64,000 bases of DNA from Moniliophthora roreri (GCA_001466705.2 LATX02000211.1:620001-684000), one strand, 5' to 3'; counted from the first letter of the stretch, positions 18,897 to 32,300 are shown. Numbers and translations are program-made. Notes: generated by a model from the letters alone, not told the origin.

Positions 18897-20870
18897 ATGG
18901 ACCAAGCAACGTTAGACGAGCAACGTATCTTCGCCGCAAGTTGCGGAGCAATGATGGTCGGGACACTATTGGCGGCTTTGTGTGTTCTACATGCCTCGAC
19001 ATAGTCCTTGTCATTGATACTCATTGATACCATATCGTTCTAGCCTAGGAGGACTTGCATCTTTACAAACCGCCTTATTCTTCGGATCTAGCAAGGGTGA
19101 CCATTGGGGTCACAAAGCGTCTGTGAGTCTCAACCTCAGCCTAAACACTCGCACTATTGATGAAACGTTTTGTTTAGGTCTTCCTTCTATGGTGCGCACT
19201 CGCTGCTCCCTTTATCAGGTCGGGCTTGTCTAACTCGCGGTCACAGGCTCATTGACGTCCTTCAACTCTGCTTCATTTTCCATGCAACATACTATTATGT
19301 GATAACAGAAGGAGTCTGGAGTCCGGGGCATGCTCAGTTCATATGGAGCCTCAAGGTGTGGTTCATTTGTTAGTGCCATTATTAAAACTTAAGGGTTACC
19401 TGCGATGAACAGCTGCAAATATTTTTGCAGGTACGTCCTCTTGTCACTGCCATTCTAAGGACACTTGTTCATTGTCACTCGTAGACACTGGTGATGAGCG
19501 CAACCAAGCTGTACGTTGCTTTGGTTGCTGCCGTGCTATGCATCGCTAACTCCTTAACAGGCTCTATACTATTCGTATGTGGAAACGTGGGTACCCGAGC
19601 GCTCCGTCTCTCTGATAGCGGCTTCTGATGTCGATAATGAAATCAGTTCGACGGCTTACGCGCAAATGGATACCTATCGTACTAGTGAGTCCGTCAGTAA
19701 TTCATCATCTTGCCGTTGTTCAATAGTCTTCGCAACCAGTTTATACTGCTGGCAGCTGAATATGGTACGTTTTTCGCATTGATATTACTGTATCTAATGA
19801 TTGAAGTGAACTTCGACAGGTCTTGGGTCTTGTATGTAACGATTTTACTTCAAGAGCTGCCTTGCGATTTTGACTGGCTTTATATTGATCAGACTTTGCG
19901 TACGAGGTGTAAGTGTCCGAGTTGGTTGGACATGATTTATTCTTATCTAGTATCGTTGTAGTACTACTGTAGACTTGCTTCAGGATGTGTTTCTTGTCCA
20001 CTTCAAGGTGAGATTCCCTCTTTCTAGGAACTTCGACACTCTTGACCCCTTTTTTCGTAGACTTATATTTTCCTTGCAATGGCCTTCAACTGCGCAACAG
20101 ACATTATCATTGCAATCGCGCTGGTGTACACTTTAGTGAAGTCTAGACCCAGTTTAGAGTGGTGAGCCTGTGCATTTCTTTGTCGCCTTCTTCTTACCTT
20201 CTTCGAAGGACGAACTCGAATTTCACTATGCTGGCTGCCTATGTTATCAACACGGGCGGAATAACTGGGTGAGTCCACCCTCTAGTGAAATGGAATGCAT
20301 AAGCCAATTCAATCAATAGGTTCTTCTCACTAGTGGCTTTGATTGGAGTAAGCTGCCTCCCCATTCATGATTACCGTGGACTCACATTGTTTTTCCTTGA
20401 AGTTTGCCATCGGAGTCACGAGTCCTCTATACATTGTATTCGTGATGGCCCTCCCTCAGTGTATGTCCTTGATCGTTGTTTCAGCTTGTCGTTAAACCGA
20501 CTCTAACATTCCTACGCAGTATACGTGAACTGCTTCCTCTCGATGTTAGTTTCCTTCCTGTTCACTCTGTGATACGCCACTGAAGGAAGATCGCTCCAGG
20601 TTGAACGCCAGTTACTATTTCCAAACGAAAAGCAGCCTCGATCTTTCCATCTCCTACCGCAATCAATCCACGTACAACCTCGAGATACCACGGGCTGGGT
20701 TTGGCAAAGATGGAGGCTCGCTTCTCCGACGACCGACAGTGGACTCATTCGAGTCGATCAATGGGAGCGAAGTGACTTTGGGAATGACAAAGAGTGCCGA
20801 TACGATAAACGAAGTGGGCTTACCTCTCTTCCGAAAGGGATCCGTCAAACCTGCAGTGAGTTTTTCTTGA
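18897..20870 (+). CDS. DUF6534-type seven-helix membrane protein
   Basis: This gene has many exons and encodes the basidiomycete-expanded DUF6534 membrane family, whose biochemical role is unknown. The start at 18897 gives MDQATLDEQRIFAASC and the first membrane helix. Later exons give LIDVLQLCFIFHATYYY and VWSPGHAQFIWSLK, the block that follows helix 3. Next come FNCATDIIIAIALVYTL-VKSRPS and NFTMLAAYVINTGGITG, then SPLYIVFVMALPQYVNCFLSM and LNASYYF. The N-A-S/R after the last helix and the DxxIAxxL...KSR block are the family signature. Introns are 28-60 nt by eye, and the exon chain in 19430-19960 is uncertain. The cytosolic tail is Ser/Thr-rich. The gene sits just beside the transposon-derived region and appears intact. 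Confidence 0.72.
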
Positions 20871-21329
20871 GGTGTCGGCCTTCTTCCTTTTGACAATCAC
20901 CTTTCGAAGGTACCAATTAAAACAGTTCCAGTTGAAGTGACGGTGCAGACTACACAGTCAGAGTACAGCATAGATCGTCGAATGATGCACCATGACCGTA
21001 TAGGGCCGATTGGCGATGTAGGGCGAGGCTTCATGTGACGGGGTGAGGCTATTGCTTCGAAAAGCGACTCGTGGGGTATTTTATCCTATGTATTAAAATT
21101 GGACTGTTTACGATGATTGTCGACCGATGTAATTCTATGATGACATCAATATCTTAAAGACGCCGTTCAAACTATAAGCCCGAACATATGAGAATCCGCT
21201 GAATTAAGGCGTAGCTAAAACATCCAATGTCAAAGGGAACCATGTAAAGCGTTTAGAAATGTTGGCTTAAATATGTGCGATCTGAAGTACGAAAAGCATG
21301 GGCATTGTCTATCATATTATGGTTGTCCT
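20871..21329. other. Convergent intergenic region
   Basis: This separates the 3' ends of the DUF6534 gene (+) and the SEY1-like gene (-), so it should hold both terminators. I see no coding frame or repeat. Confidence 0.6.
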
Positions 21330-24237
21330 TCATCGCCGTCTTCTAAGCTCACTATCGTCGTCGTCGATAGATCGGGCACGGACAGGTGGTTCAGGGATAG
21401 GCTGGGCAAAGTGTTCTCTTAGCCGTTCCGTGGCCTGATTTCGGACCTGTGATAGGAGTGAGATTGCGCTCGATGACCCGTGGGTTGAACTGTACCAACC
21501 TCATTCGCAACCGTTTTTCCGACTTGGATGAGTGGGCCTGCAAGGCCAAGTTGGAGTATTACGTAGCTAAGATAGTACAACATGATGAGTCAGGAAGATG
21601 TCAAGAGTAGTATTGAACACTCACGCAGCACTCGCCATACCCAGAAGCATAACAAAGTAAAGTGGGTTGAAGAGGAGCATCATCGCTTCGTTCCAACCCA
21701 ATACGACCATGACGCCGTAAATCCAATAAGGGATATGAGCAACGCTCGATACCGTGCTCCTCTTAGCCTCAACGTAGTACGCGTCAGCATCCTTCCGGAA
21801 CCTGTTCGTCAAGTCCAGAGTCTTCGTTTCTGATAGCACGGTCAATGATGCATCAAAGTCGTACTCTTCTGATATGCCGGAGGCATCCGCTAACGCCATG
21901 GTAGCATCAGCGGGAAGGGTATACTCTAGGGATGCATCCACAGGAGAGATTTTTGAATATAGAGGAATGAGTTCAAGTGTCTATATGAATTGACATAAGG
22001 TAAATCAAGGTAACGATTAATTGTCAAGGACCTACCTGGTCCTTCGCTTTCTTGAAAGCACCATCGATATCATCATCCGGTTGCCAAACCCTTGGGACGC
22101 CGTGATCGTCGTAGCGGAAGCGCTCCTCAAAGTGACCACGTAGCTTGCCGAGAATGACAGCATCGGCAGTTTGCTCGTCGATTTTAGCACGTAAAGCCTG
22201 CCATGCCCGTCGTCGAAGAGTGGCCAAGGCAGTAGTGTTCTCTTCCTCCGTACAGTTGAAGCCTACAGCGAGGACATGTCAATGGCGTGAGCTTGCCTTT
22301 AAAAGCAAGGACCTACTGCGTGCTTTCGACAAGTATGATGATTCTGTCTTCTCTAGCGTCTCTTTGAAGCTTCTGAGAATGTGATCCCACATTGTTGGCT
22401 CAGCTTTATGTAGTGCCACCTCGACTGGTTCCGAGACTTGCTTCTTGAAGTTGCGCTAAACACCGATTCATCAGCCTCTTCCCCCGTAAAGTGCTCAGCA
22501 ACGTACCTCGATAGCATTGAGCATCTTTTTGGTTTCATCCTTCCTGCACTGGTCAGCAACACTTCGGATCTCCTCCTTGAGAAGCTCCAATTCATCTTCC
22601 CAACTCCACTGCGCCGACTCGGGATCGACGACAGCTTCCTTGGCACCTTCGACAAATCGCTGCTCCCACTTCGTCCTCGACTTGCTGACAACGTCAGCGA
22701 AGTTATAATCTTCTCCTTTCAACCCATCCAGGATCTCCTTCTTGAACGTGACCAAACACGACTTGTGGAGATTCTTGAGCTGACCAAGGAATAACGGAGA
22801 CAGTGTCGCATCAATAGAAGCAATGAGGTCCGCTCGTTTACGCTTGTAAACGCCTTGATGATACCGCGAGGCATCTCGATCATAGCGATCCAATGCAACC
22901 TTTCTCCAGCTCCTCATCATCTCACCGAGCCCCTCTACAACTTTACCAGCTTCGATAGGTCGCTTCTGCGACTTAGCCTGCTCGTTAAACTCGAATAGAG
23001 CAACTGCCGATATTTCGTCGCATCTGAATTGAGCCAACAGCTCCTGCTGCGTCGGCAGATCCAAATCCTTGTTGCTCTGTACCTGTTCCCAGATGTTTTC
23101 CATGTAGAAAGCCACGCCATCTGCAGGAATACGTTTGTGGTACGCCGGTTTGAAGACGTACTCGGGGTCTTCCTTGTCCACGAAGCGACCACGCAGCTTC
23201 TTGACTTCGGATTCGAAAGCATCTGCGGCAAGAACCTTGTGAGGGAGTGCAGTGAACGCGAGGTCAAAATAGTCTGCGAGTTGACGGTCTGCGAGCTCTT
23301 GTGGCTTGGACAGTGAGTCCCATATCCGTTGGAGGTCGGCGGTGAGGGTAGCCTGTAGGTTGGCTAGAGGTGTTGTGCCAATATGGTCTCGAATGACGAA
23401 TAGAAGCAGGGTTCTCCCACTTGTTCTGCCATCACATCAATGAATCTTCAATTTTTGATGGCCGCCGAAAATGAAGAAACATACCCATCATTGGCTTTTT
23501 TACCAAAGAGACCGAGGTTCACTTCGAACACGGTCTTGAGGAGACCCATGTTGGCACCCTGATACAGACCCACTTGATGCTCCCAGAGGTTAATAATGAG
23601 GACTTCAGAAGACGCCAGGGAGAACAAGGCCGATTTTCGTTCAAAGTCCTAGACTGGACCATTCACATCGGCTACTAGTCAAATGAGTGGAGTAACACAC
23701 CTGGTCTTCGCCTCGTTCCCTACCGTCCGTTCCTTCGACGTCCATCACCATGACGTTCATGCCTTTTCCTCGACACATCCATATACCTAATAGGCAAATG
23801 AGAACCTCAAGCTAATTCTGCCAGGCTGGCAACTGTAATGGGCACCTTTCGTAGTTTGCTGCCGTTTCGTTTCGTCCATAACGTCAAAGTTCGTTCCAAA
23901 CAGGCGGTTCAGCAGGGTACCTTGCATGAAGTCAAAGAATAAATAAGGTTCCTTGTGGAACTTATTGAAGACGTACTCTTTCCAGTCGACTGTGAGCCAA
24001 ACACAGCGACAATGTCATATGAAAATCCTGCATCCCGCAGACCCCAACGTTCAATCTGAGCTCCTAGTTCTTGTCTATCGATTAAAACATTTTAATATGC
24101 ATTCATCATACAGAGAGGTAGAAAACATACGTGAAGTTCTTCTCCTCATTGACGATTTGGACTCGTTCCGAGCTTGCGTCCCCATTAACTGCATGTCCAT
24201 TTACTTGCGGTCGTGCCAGCACATTCGATTCAGCCAT
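21330..24237 (-). CDS. SEY1: Sey1/RHD3-family ER membrane fusion GTPase
   Basis: This is a dynamin-like GTPase of the Sey1/atlastin family, which tethers and fuses ER tubules. The start at 24235-24237 gives [14 protein letters not shown]. The P-loop GSQSTGKS-T is split by a 56-nt intron (23921-23976) and is followed by [15 protein letters not shown], the RQQTTKG switch block and the [15 protein letters not shown] motif. The long helical middle domain contains [16 protein letters not shown] and [17 protein letters not shown]. Near the C-terminus [19 protein letters not shown] and [15 protein letters not shown] form the paired membrane segments, followed by a cytosolic tail ending in [11 protein letters not shown]. 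Length and order fit the family. It lies 241 bp downstream of the ING-like gene on the same strand. All key residues I can see are present. Confidence 0.93.
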
Positions 24238-24478
24238 GGCTGAGTGGTATTAAGAGAGGGAGAAAGGGGAAAATAAGGATAAAGTCAAGAGGAGGTAGGA
24301 ACAAAAATGGGGAGTGGTAACAGTGACGTTGACACGTGGGCGCTTCCCCCCGAAATTCGATTGCCGCATGAGGCTGGCAACCTTTCATGGTTCTAGAGCT
24401 ATCGAGCGACTCTGAATATGCTGTATAGCACCGAGTACATATATACACTAGAGGCTGAACAAGAAAAGGACCAAGGTA

Positions 24479-25796
24479 CTACTTCTTCCTTCCTCCCTTT
24501 CGATTGTTGCTGTTCATCTTTGCCGCACACACAGAACAATACCAGATCTCCGGAAGCGGTTTGCTCAACCCAACGCAAGACAGATGGAACTATCGGGAAC
24601 GATAAGCACAAAATATGTAATAAATAGATAACCCAAGAACGTACCCATTCGTACGGACAGCTGCCTTCGTTGTCGCAAGCAATCATCTGAATAAAGAGTC
24701 AGTACGAGCTCCGACGAACAAGAACGATAGGCTTACATCGCCGTAACTGGTCTTTTGGCAGAAACAATAAAGTTTGTCGTCTGCGTCATCATCATCTTCG
24801 CCCTCAGCTTCGTCGCCTTCAGCATCTTCATCTGCATCAGCCATCTCCGTGTCTTCTGGTGGCGGGTGAATTTGGCTCAGACGAGAACGCCTGTGAGAGC
24901 CCTTCGTGGTCACAGCCGTTGCCGCAGGAGAGATAGATCTGCTCTTGTTTGTGGGTGGAAGTTTGATTGATGGTGACGCTGAAGTAGTAGCAGCCGTCCG
25001 ACGTCCTGCAGAGGGAAAGAAAACGTTAGTCATTGTAAAAAGTCAGGGAAACATAGCACATACTCTTTGTTGAGGGTGTAATAGAACCATTTTCCGTAGC
25101 TGCTGCTGCCTTCCTGCTTTCCGAAGCTGGCACATTAAGCGCAATCCTCAAACTCTCGCTGAGACTTGAAGCTGGGTCTCTGCTACTCATTCCGCCATTC
25201 CTCGTAATCTCTGATGCTGTCAATGTCGGTACTGCGGATATCCCGCCCTTTGCGCTGTAAGGTTCGACTGGGTGAGTATCTCCCTGCAGTTGCCGCACTT
25301 TGTTCAGGTCGACGTCCAGGCGTGCGGATGTCCGCGAAATGAGTTCAATGATTCTTTGAGCGATGGCAATCTTCTCGTTAGAGAGTTGTTCGATTTCTGC
25401 ATAATTCTGTTTGATTCTACCAGGGAGATGATTGACAGATTTGGTCGAGGATGAAGGTGACGGAGACGGAGACGCGCTGACGGAACTGGAGGGGGTATTG
25501 CCACGCAGTGAATGCTTGATCCATCGTGCACTGTCCGAGTCAATTTGCTGCTGTAGCTCTGGGAAACTTGAGTTTGAGATGGTCAAGAAGATTGTCTGCT
25601 GCACTTACGCTGAGCTTTCGTCTCCTTATACAGGATCTCCTCAAGTAAGTGCTTCACTTCGTGTGGAAGATTTTCCAGACCTACGCGCAGAATTTTAGCT
25701 CAGTAATGCAAAATATTCGATTAGTGTCCCACTATAAATGAATTCTGTGGCAATATTCGCAGCATCTTCAAGGTTTTGCGCAGATATCGAGTTCAT
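24479..25796 (-). CDS. ING-family PHD-finger chromatin protein
   Basis: The protein has the two-part ING layout: an N-terminal helical ING domain and a C-terminal PHD finger that reads H3K4 methylation as part of histone acetyltransferase or deacetylase complexes. The start at 25794-25796 gives MNSISAQNLEDAANIATEF, typical of ING N-termini. The next exons give GLENLPHEVKHLLEEIL and a coiled region with QRIIELISRTSARLDVDLN. A long Ser/Pro-rich linker and an acidic stretch follow (EGDEAEGEDDDDADD). The PHD is YCFCQKTSYGDMIACDNEG, CPYEW, then FHLSCVGLSKPLPEIWYC and CAAK, completing the C4HC3 pattern. The protein ends in a basic tail (RKGGRKK). Which yeast paralogue it matches (Yng1, Yng2 or Pho23) I cannot decide. 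Confidence 0.9.
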
Positions 25797-26127
25797 GGTT
25801 GTAGGTTAGAGGTGACAGCTGAGTCATCCGAGCGAATCGGATGGGCGCCAAGCTTTTTCATCGCCCACTTCGCCAAATCATTATTTTTCACCTGGAAAAG
25901 TCCCGCTGTTCAACAAGTCCAATAGAACGATATGGTGTGTAGTAAGCATACTGGTTGGCGCTGTGCACTCGTCCAAGGAGATGACCGAAGGCTACGTGAC
26001 AAACCTCAGTCCAACCACTTACTCGGCTTGTGCTGCGGGCTGGTAACAGGTCTAGAGTGGTGCAAAGAGATGTTTCTGTGGAATACACATCACATGCATC
26101 AAGGAGGTAGAGCTAGATTCCCAGTAG

Positions 26128-26860
26128 TCAGATCAGGCTATGCGTAAGTTGAGCATCCAAGAAGTCAAAGGGACTCATTATAGGGACGATGGGTCCATAA
26201 CCTGTCGCAGTGTCGACCATCTTCAAGTGTTCGAAGTCATCTTCCTCCATTACTTTGTCTGATTCAGCTTTCCGGTACTTGCACCAATCCATCGCAAGTC
26301 GCCGCCATTCCAGAGGGAAGTGAGATTGCGTGGCCCATTCTACCATACCCATCGTCCAGTATGCCTTTAGACTACCACACGTTACGGTTGAGTAGTTATT
26401 TGTCCTCCACGTCGCAAACGGCGACACCCGTACCTCTTTCCCTTCCTTGTTCAAGCAGCCATTATCCGGAAGAATGATTCAAGTCGTAGCGATATTATGC
26501 CACGCCGACCCTTCCTCGTCAATAATTCAAGAACCACGAGTGGAACCGTCCCTGTTCTTCTATACCTACAACGTGAAATGATCTCACGTACTTTGAACAG
26601 CAATGCAAAATCATAGTCGTTCATGAGCTTATGTTGCCATGGCAAACCCCGATTTTCCATTGTAGAGCATAGCTTGGGAGCACCACTCACAGCGTTTGAC
26701 ATCCCAATGGGTGCTCTAAATCTGGTCCGGAGAGAAAGAGTTGATAAGTTTGGAATGTCCTGTCCACGCGGAATAGGGGAGACAACCAAGAAAAAAAAAC
26801 TAACGAAGCGGACCCGTGCCGAGTCGCTTTCGCACTCGTCGCAGTTCCACGAGAAATAGC
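26128..26860 (-). CDS. Unrecognised reading frames, possibly one small gene
   Basis: Two minus-strand frames look protein-like: one with GLPWQHKLMNDYDFALLFK (about 26590-26660) and one with FPLEWRRLAMDWCKYRK and MVDTATGYGPIVP (26128-26454). They lie in different frames. An acceptor-like site between them is possible, but the only short intron I can see (GTACGTGAG...TTGTAG) is 26 nt, shorter than any other in the window. No family is recognised. It may be a real gene with a misread exon chain or a remnant. Confidence 0.3.
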
Positions 26861-27054
26861 ATTTATTGTATACTATATATTTATATATATCCAAGAGGTA
26901 TCAAGAGTTATGCACGGTACTTTCAAAGATACAGCGAGTGTGAAGGAGTATGGAAACAACAATAAGTAATCACAGTCGAAACGCCGAAAAGACTAGATAT
27001 ACACCTAAACGGATCTCACCATGGACATACACAACGAAAAAAAGTCTGAACGAA

Positions 27055-30000
27055 TCAAGATCCCGGCCCAAAGCTCGTCAACGCAAGACCTCCAATCCAC
27101 GCCATCTCCATAACTGCCATTCCAATGGGTGTCAACTTTACTTGATGCATTTTTAACCCTTGTTCTCCCCATTCTTCTGCAACAGTTCCTATTGGAAGTG
27201 GGTTTAGTACTGTGCACAAGCCCAAAGCAACGAGTCCTTCTGGGTCAAATTCGACGCCTGCTTCTCTCGAATGACAGGAGCCCAGAACGTATTCCAACAA
27301 TCCACCATGAACATCATCGCTGGTACTACTCCAACTAGCTCTTCTCCTTCCAAGAGCCGCGTAATCATCCGTTATCGAGAACGGCATTTGTCGGAACGCA
27401 TCCTCGAGTGGGCCAGTGACCGTCAGACCCTCTTCTGGCATACGAACACCAGAGCCTTGCAGGTCAGCATAGGACACTTGTCGTGCTGTAATGACGAATC
27501 CAGGGAGGAGAATGTTCTTGTCATCATGGTGATGATGCGCCTTCTTGGTCGCCGAATCAGTACTCGAGGTCGAAGAGAGTTTGGACGTTAGTTTCGATTT
27601 GCCACGGCTGGCCGTGCTAGAAGTGCTCCCAACCCCTTTATCGCTTCTAGTCCCAGCTTCCCTACTGCCAGATCTCGACTTTGCGTTTGTCTCCTGTGAT
27701 ATCGGGAACAATGGTTTTCGAGGCGTCTTCTCCTCCTCCGGATCCTTTGCCTTGTAACATACCAACAGAAACTTCCTTTTCTCTAATGGTACAGCTGGCC
27801 TCTTGTACGGATACATCTTTTGCGACTGATGATCCGTCTCACCCGGCCAGAGTGGTAAGAGCATATACAACGCTTCAGGGGGTATATTCTCGAACACGTC
27901 TCTCTTCTTCCGCATCGCACCACCTTTGCCAACGACAGTGGTAGAACCACCCAATCTTCTCTTTCCCCGTCCGAATCTATCCCGATCCCTAGGTGTAGAA
28001 GGTAAAAGACCGACATCCTTGAACGACATGTTAAGACTATCCACTACTCTCTTCTGTTCCTCCTGTTTTCCGCGGGGTTCAAAGGTCATCCATGGTGGAT
28101 TGAAGGGCTGTACAGCCCCCATACCGAACCCTCCACCACCACCGGGGTATCGATTCCTGCCCCCTCGAAGACGATCAAAAAAACCAGGTTTCCCATCAAT
28201 CTGAACGGACGATGAATGGTGTAAAAGTAGAGCATGGTGTCGCTCAAGCGCGCTGAGGTCAACGGTACCATACGTCTCACTGTGAGGCGTCCGAAAGGGT
28301 AGTTTGGGTAGATCAAGGTCCGAATCGTCATTATCCGCATCATCTTCAGAGTACTTGTCATGCTCAGTTGTTGATGTATTTGGAGTTGTATTAGGAGAGT
28401 GAAAATGGTCGTTAGAATCGTGAGAGTCGTAACCATCATCGCCGCGACTACCAGGGCGATCTCTGCTACCTGATGGTGAGGGTGATATTTGGCGACTGGA
28501 GGCTGAAGAAGATGCAGTTGACGTCGATGCCTCGGTTGTCAAAGCGAGTGGGGTGATGTCGGGAAATTGGGAAGTGGAGGCAGGCGCTGATGGAGGTAGT
28601 ACTTCGAATGCAGATTTTACTGCGGTAGGTGTAGAGTGATCTGTACTAGGAGTAGGTGCGGTAGCAGGCGGGGGAGGCAACGGAGGTATAACTTCCTCTT
28701 CCGAAGAATGGATCTTCTTTCCCTTACTGCTACCGTCAGGAGCGCTGACGCTTTTACTTCTCTCTCGCAAAGTGCCACTAGCACTTGATATTGGAGTAGC
28801 GCTACCGCTAGTAGTAGCGACGCTTTTCCTCCTCCTTGGGTCCCTGGATGCCTCATCATCAGCACCACTCTGCAATAGACCATGCTCGGCGAGCATTTTG
28901 GTAGTCGTGGTACTAGTAAAGGCTTCTTGAACCTTTCTTGGTGCAAGTAGAATGACCCTGGTAGTGCTTCTCTGCGATGGTACTACTGGAAGCACACCAC
29001 CATTTGCAAAGCTTCTCCTTGGAGTTCCAGGCCTTCGGGTCTCAGAGGTGGCGGTCGTATATGTAGATGTTGATAATCGGTCATGTTGCAGAGCGGTTGC
29101 AGGAGGCGGCGGTTTGTAGTACCTGCTCAATGAGAACGCCAATGCTTTGGAGTGTTTGTGAACAATCACGGGTGGGTGCTGAGGATCGCGTCTACGGGCC
29201 TCTGAACTCCGACGTTCCCTGTCTCGACGATCACGAATGAGAAGTCGTTGCTGAGGCGCCTTGACAGTACCCTCGTCACCTGCGATGAAATATTATCAGA
29301 TAAACCGTAATGAGAAGATAAATGTGTACTCACCAACGCCTTTTCGACTGACTTCCTCACGACAAACGTTGAACGAACCAACGAGATCATTGTGCCAAGT
29401 TTCCTCCCAGCCAACAGCCATACCACGCCAATTTTCTGGAGTTCTACGTTCGAGCTCCTTGGCCCGCTGCTTCTTCTTTGCAGCATCCTTCTCTTCTCCA
29501 GACCCGGAAATGGTTGAATTTTCGCCGTCTTCGCTCGTCTTGCCCACTTCCACATCATCATCTGGCGCTCGGCGAAAACACCATATTTTGCGTTCATCTC
29601 GATAGTGATCTCCGCCCCATGTCAGTAGACCTCTGGAGAAGGAGTCGTCATACAAAAACATGCTCCCTCCATTGCCTCTTTCCGTTCTACCTTCACCGCC
29701 GCCAGTACTGACAGCCGAATGACGCCGTTGAGCAAATGGCCAATTTGACCACCATTTTGTATTAGGTTTCGAGATGGACGTAGTAGAAGGTGTGAGAGAG
29801 GGCCGACGAGCGACGAATTCGCTGAATTGTGGGCTAGGATGTACTGCGGTTGCCGTCGGTGATATAGGTGATTCCGAAAAGTTTGTGATGCCCTCGGTGA
29901 TGTACGCAAGGTTAAAACCAAAACTTTCGTCCTGAGAAGTGGTGGAAGGAGCGGAGTGAGGTGGAGGTAAGGGTGTTCTTGGGTCGATTGATGGTGAGCT

Positions 30001-30903
30001 CTGAACTCTGACTATGGGTTCGCCGCCACCAAAGGGAGATGTGAAGACAATCGATGGAGTTGTTGTTGAGGTTCCTGTATACTTTGTGGAGCGACGAGGA
30101 GGATCACAGGGAAGCGGGGTTCGCAGGTCGTTATCCAAACTTCTGCTAGGTCGTCGTAGAGTAGAAACGCTGGCTTCCCTGTCTCTTGCTTCACCGCTGC
30201 TACTCGCATTTTCACTATTGCTCAATGCAACTGGACCTGGTAAACTGCCTCTACGCCATGACCGAACATCTGCTGGCATGGGTGCTTGACCTTCTACAAT
30301 GGAAGCCAAGCCCTCTAAATCGCCAACACGAACATTTCTGCCGCTAATTGTTGACATTCTTGCTGAACTGATTTCTATCCCGTCGTCTTCATCGTCATAG
30401 TCGTAACCAAAGTCATCGTCGCTGCTGAATTCAACGGGTTGGTTTCTGTTGCGAGATGAGGCTGAGGTTGATTGAGATGGCGAGGGTGAAGGTGAAGGTG
30501 AATAGCCATTTGCATTGGAAGGTGACATCTGGTGGTGTGGAACGGGTCCTGTAATATATATATATGAGACTTTTTGTTATAAGACACAAAAATGTGGTTG
30601 CTCACCAATGACACTGGGCCTGGGAGTTACATCGAAAACTGGAGAATCCTGGTCAGGGGTGACGGAAAGTGAGGTTGAGGACGAGCTAGTTGGTGCATTT
30701 CCAAAGGAAAAGGTATTGAGTGCGTCAAGGGTATAATCGTCTGGACGATGATCGTATGTCCCACTCATCGGTGGGGTGGATGATGGTGGGACTGCAGCAA
30801 GTTGAAGGTTGTCGCGAGCAAACTTTGCGGCTATCATCGTTACCGTCACAGCTGCTCCTGTTTTCGCACCTGCTCTGGCTTCTTCTCTCCTACTACTCTT
30901 CAT
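27055..30903 (-). CDS. Large, mostly disordered conserved-type protein of unknown function
   Basis: Three exons joined at introns 30549-30605 and 29280-29333 give a protein of about 1,245 residues. The start ATG at 30901-30903 yields MKSSRREEARAGAKTG. The first two thirds are dominated by Ser, Pro, Thr and Asp repeats (for example SPSPSPSPSQSTSASS and DDDFGYDYDDEDDG). Two segments look folded. One is around LTWGGDHYRDERKIWCF and ENWRGMAVGWEETWHNDL (29330-29620). The other is the C-terminal 250 residues with FENIPPEALYMLLPLWPGE, KRKFLLVCYKAK, LPGFVITARQVSYADL and GVEFDPEGLVALGLC. The two folded parts suggest a scaffold or trafficking role, but I do not recognise the family and give no function. 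The frame is clean throughout. Confidence 0.8.
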
Positions 30904-31959
30904 CTGCAAGAGAGTGGAAAGAGAATCGACTACGTGTCATGAATACTGAAGGAAAAAGCTACAAGAAATACAAGGACTCTCTTATTTGGGTGGTGAGTAC
31001 CCGGGAATCGGCTCAAAATACAAGGTATCGTGTCCACAATGTCCACAAAAGCCATATACAGAACAAACGCCCTATAACGACTCCGATCGGGTCGTCACCC
31101 AGGTTCACACCAGCTCAAAACCTCGCTCACACCCCCGGATCTCCTCAATTCTAAACCCGAGCAATACAGGTAATTCGGTATTTTGAATATCTTATATCTA
31201 GCAGCCACCAGGCCGAAGGGAATCGGGATCCAAATCCCGGTGACCTTCAAGGTCTTCGTAACGCATCATCCATCAACTGGGGCAACAAGGCGTGCAATCA
31301 AAACAGCGGCAACTCCAAAGCCGGCGGAACACGTAGGAAAGCGCGAGTCTGCAAGACCTATAAAACAAGTGTGCCCGGGACGCTTTCGCAGATCCTTCTG
31401 CAGGTACTACTGGTGCTGCAGTACAACCTGCACAATTCTGTAAGAATGGAAGTAATTAGCCCATACAGGTTTTGCGGATGCGGTTGAACTCGACATACAC
31501 CAGGACTGCTGTCGATGATTAGCTGAGCAGGATTCGGTTTGAACTCCCTCCCCGATGCAAATCAGTCATCATACATTCTCACTCTGAGTCAAGTCCTTTG
31601 ACTGCAAACCATGCACAGCGCTGATATGGGATCGAACGACAAGCAGAAATTATCGTCGTGAGGCTCATTGACACCAGTCAAGCGGCTCAAAACGGTTGTA
31701 CCACCCAAGAAGAGGGGATTCCAATCTGAGTCGAGCGTATCCCGCCCTCGGTGGACGGTGGACGCCGAGCAAGCCTTACCCAACCGCAGGGCAACACACG
31801 AAACGCGAATAACCCAATTAAAACTCTTCAGACCAGAGTATTAGCGCATGCTGCGGATCCTGGAAAGACCAGTTCGTACACATACCACCCGTATGAACCT
31901 AAACCCAACAACCCTGTCAAGCACGGCAGTTCGGGGGGTTGTCAAACGGAGCGCTCTAC
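30904..31959. other. Intergenic sequence upstream of the large unknown gene
   Basis: This is the presumptive promoter side of the gene at 27055-30903. Short plus-strand frames are present but have no motif and no codon pattern like the neighbours. A short inverted CGGGATCCAAATCCCG at about 31223-31238 is not part of a tRNA fold I can build. Confidence 0.45.
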
Positions 31960-32300
31960 GAGTAAAATCTTGTTGAGCTCAGCATCCATATCTATCGGAT
32001 TTTCCCTCGAGATACTTGACCTCCATCCACTTCGCATTTAAATCCAAACCGAACAACCCGTGTCTACCAGCTCGCTACGAGCCCACCAACACAGCACCAC
32101 TACCACAGCCTTTCGGGCCCCGCCACGAAATTTATCTGTCATGCGGACGATCCATGCTGCGGTACCGAATAATCAACCGTGTGTGCTTACCATGAAATGC
32201 ACAATGGTGCACCAACTATGTACTCCAAGACGTCAGCAGCTGCACTCCCAGAAACCGCAGTGTTTCATATTTCATATCTTCTTGCTACAAACTCGACTCG
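31960..32300 (-). pseudogene. Decayed partial copy of the adjacent Zn2Cys6 factor C-terminus
   Basis: On the minus strand this reads AAWIVRMTDKFRGGARKAV, close to VAWIVRMTDRFRTLLVVER in the intact gene at 33100-33190. Nearer its end it reads KWMEVKYLEGKSD against QWMEVISVENSKG. At the DNA level a 42-base stretch at about 32125-32166 matches the intact copy (about 33149-33190) at 35 positions by eye. The segments in between are deleted and stops are present, so this is a remnant of a tandem duplication. Confidence 0.7.

Noticed and set aside
28110..28170. Plus-strand proline-rich frame
   Set aside because: It is the complement of a glycine-rich part of the large minus-strand protein.
31215..31270. 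tRNA-like stem CGGGATCCAAATCCCG
   Set aside because: The loop is not a T-loop (no TTCRA) and no acceptor, D or anticodon arms can be built around it.
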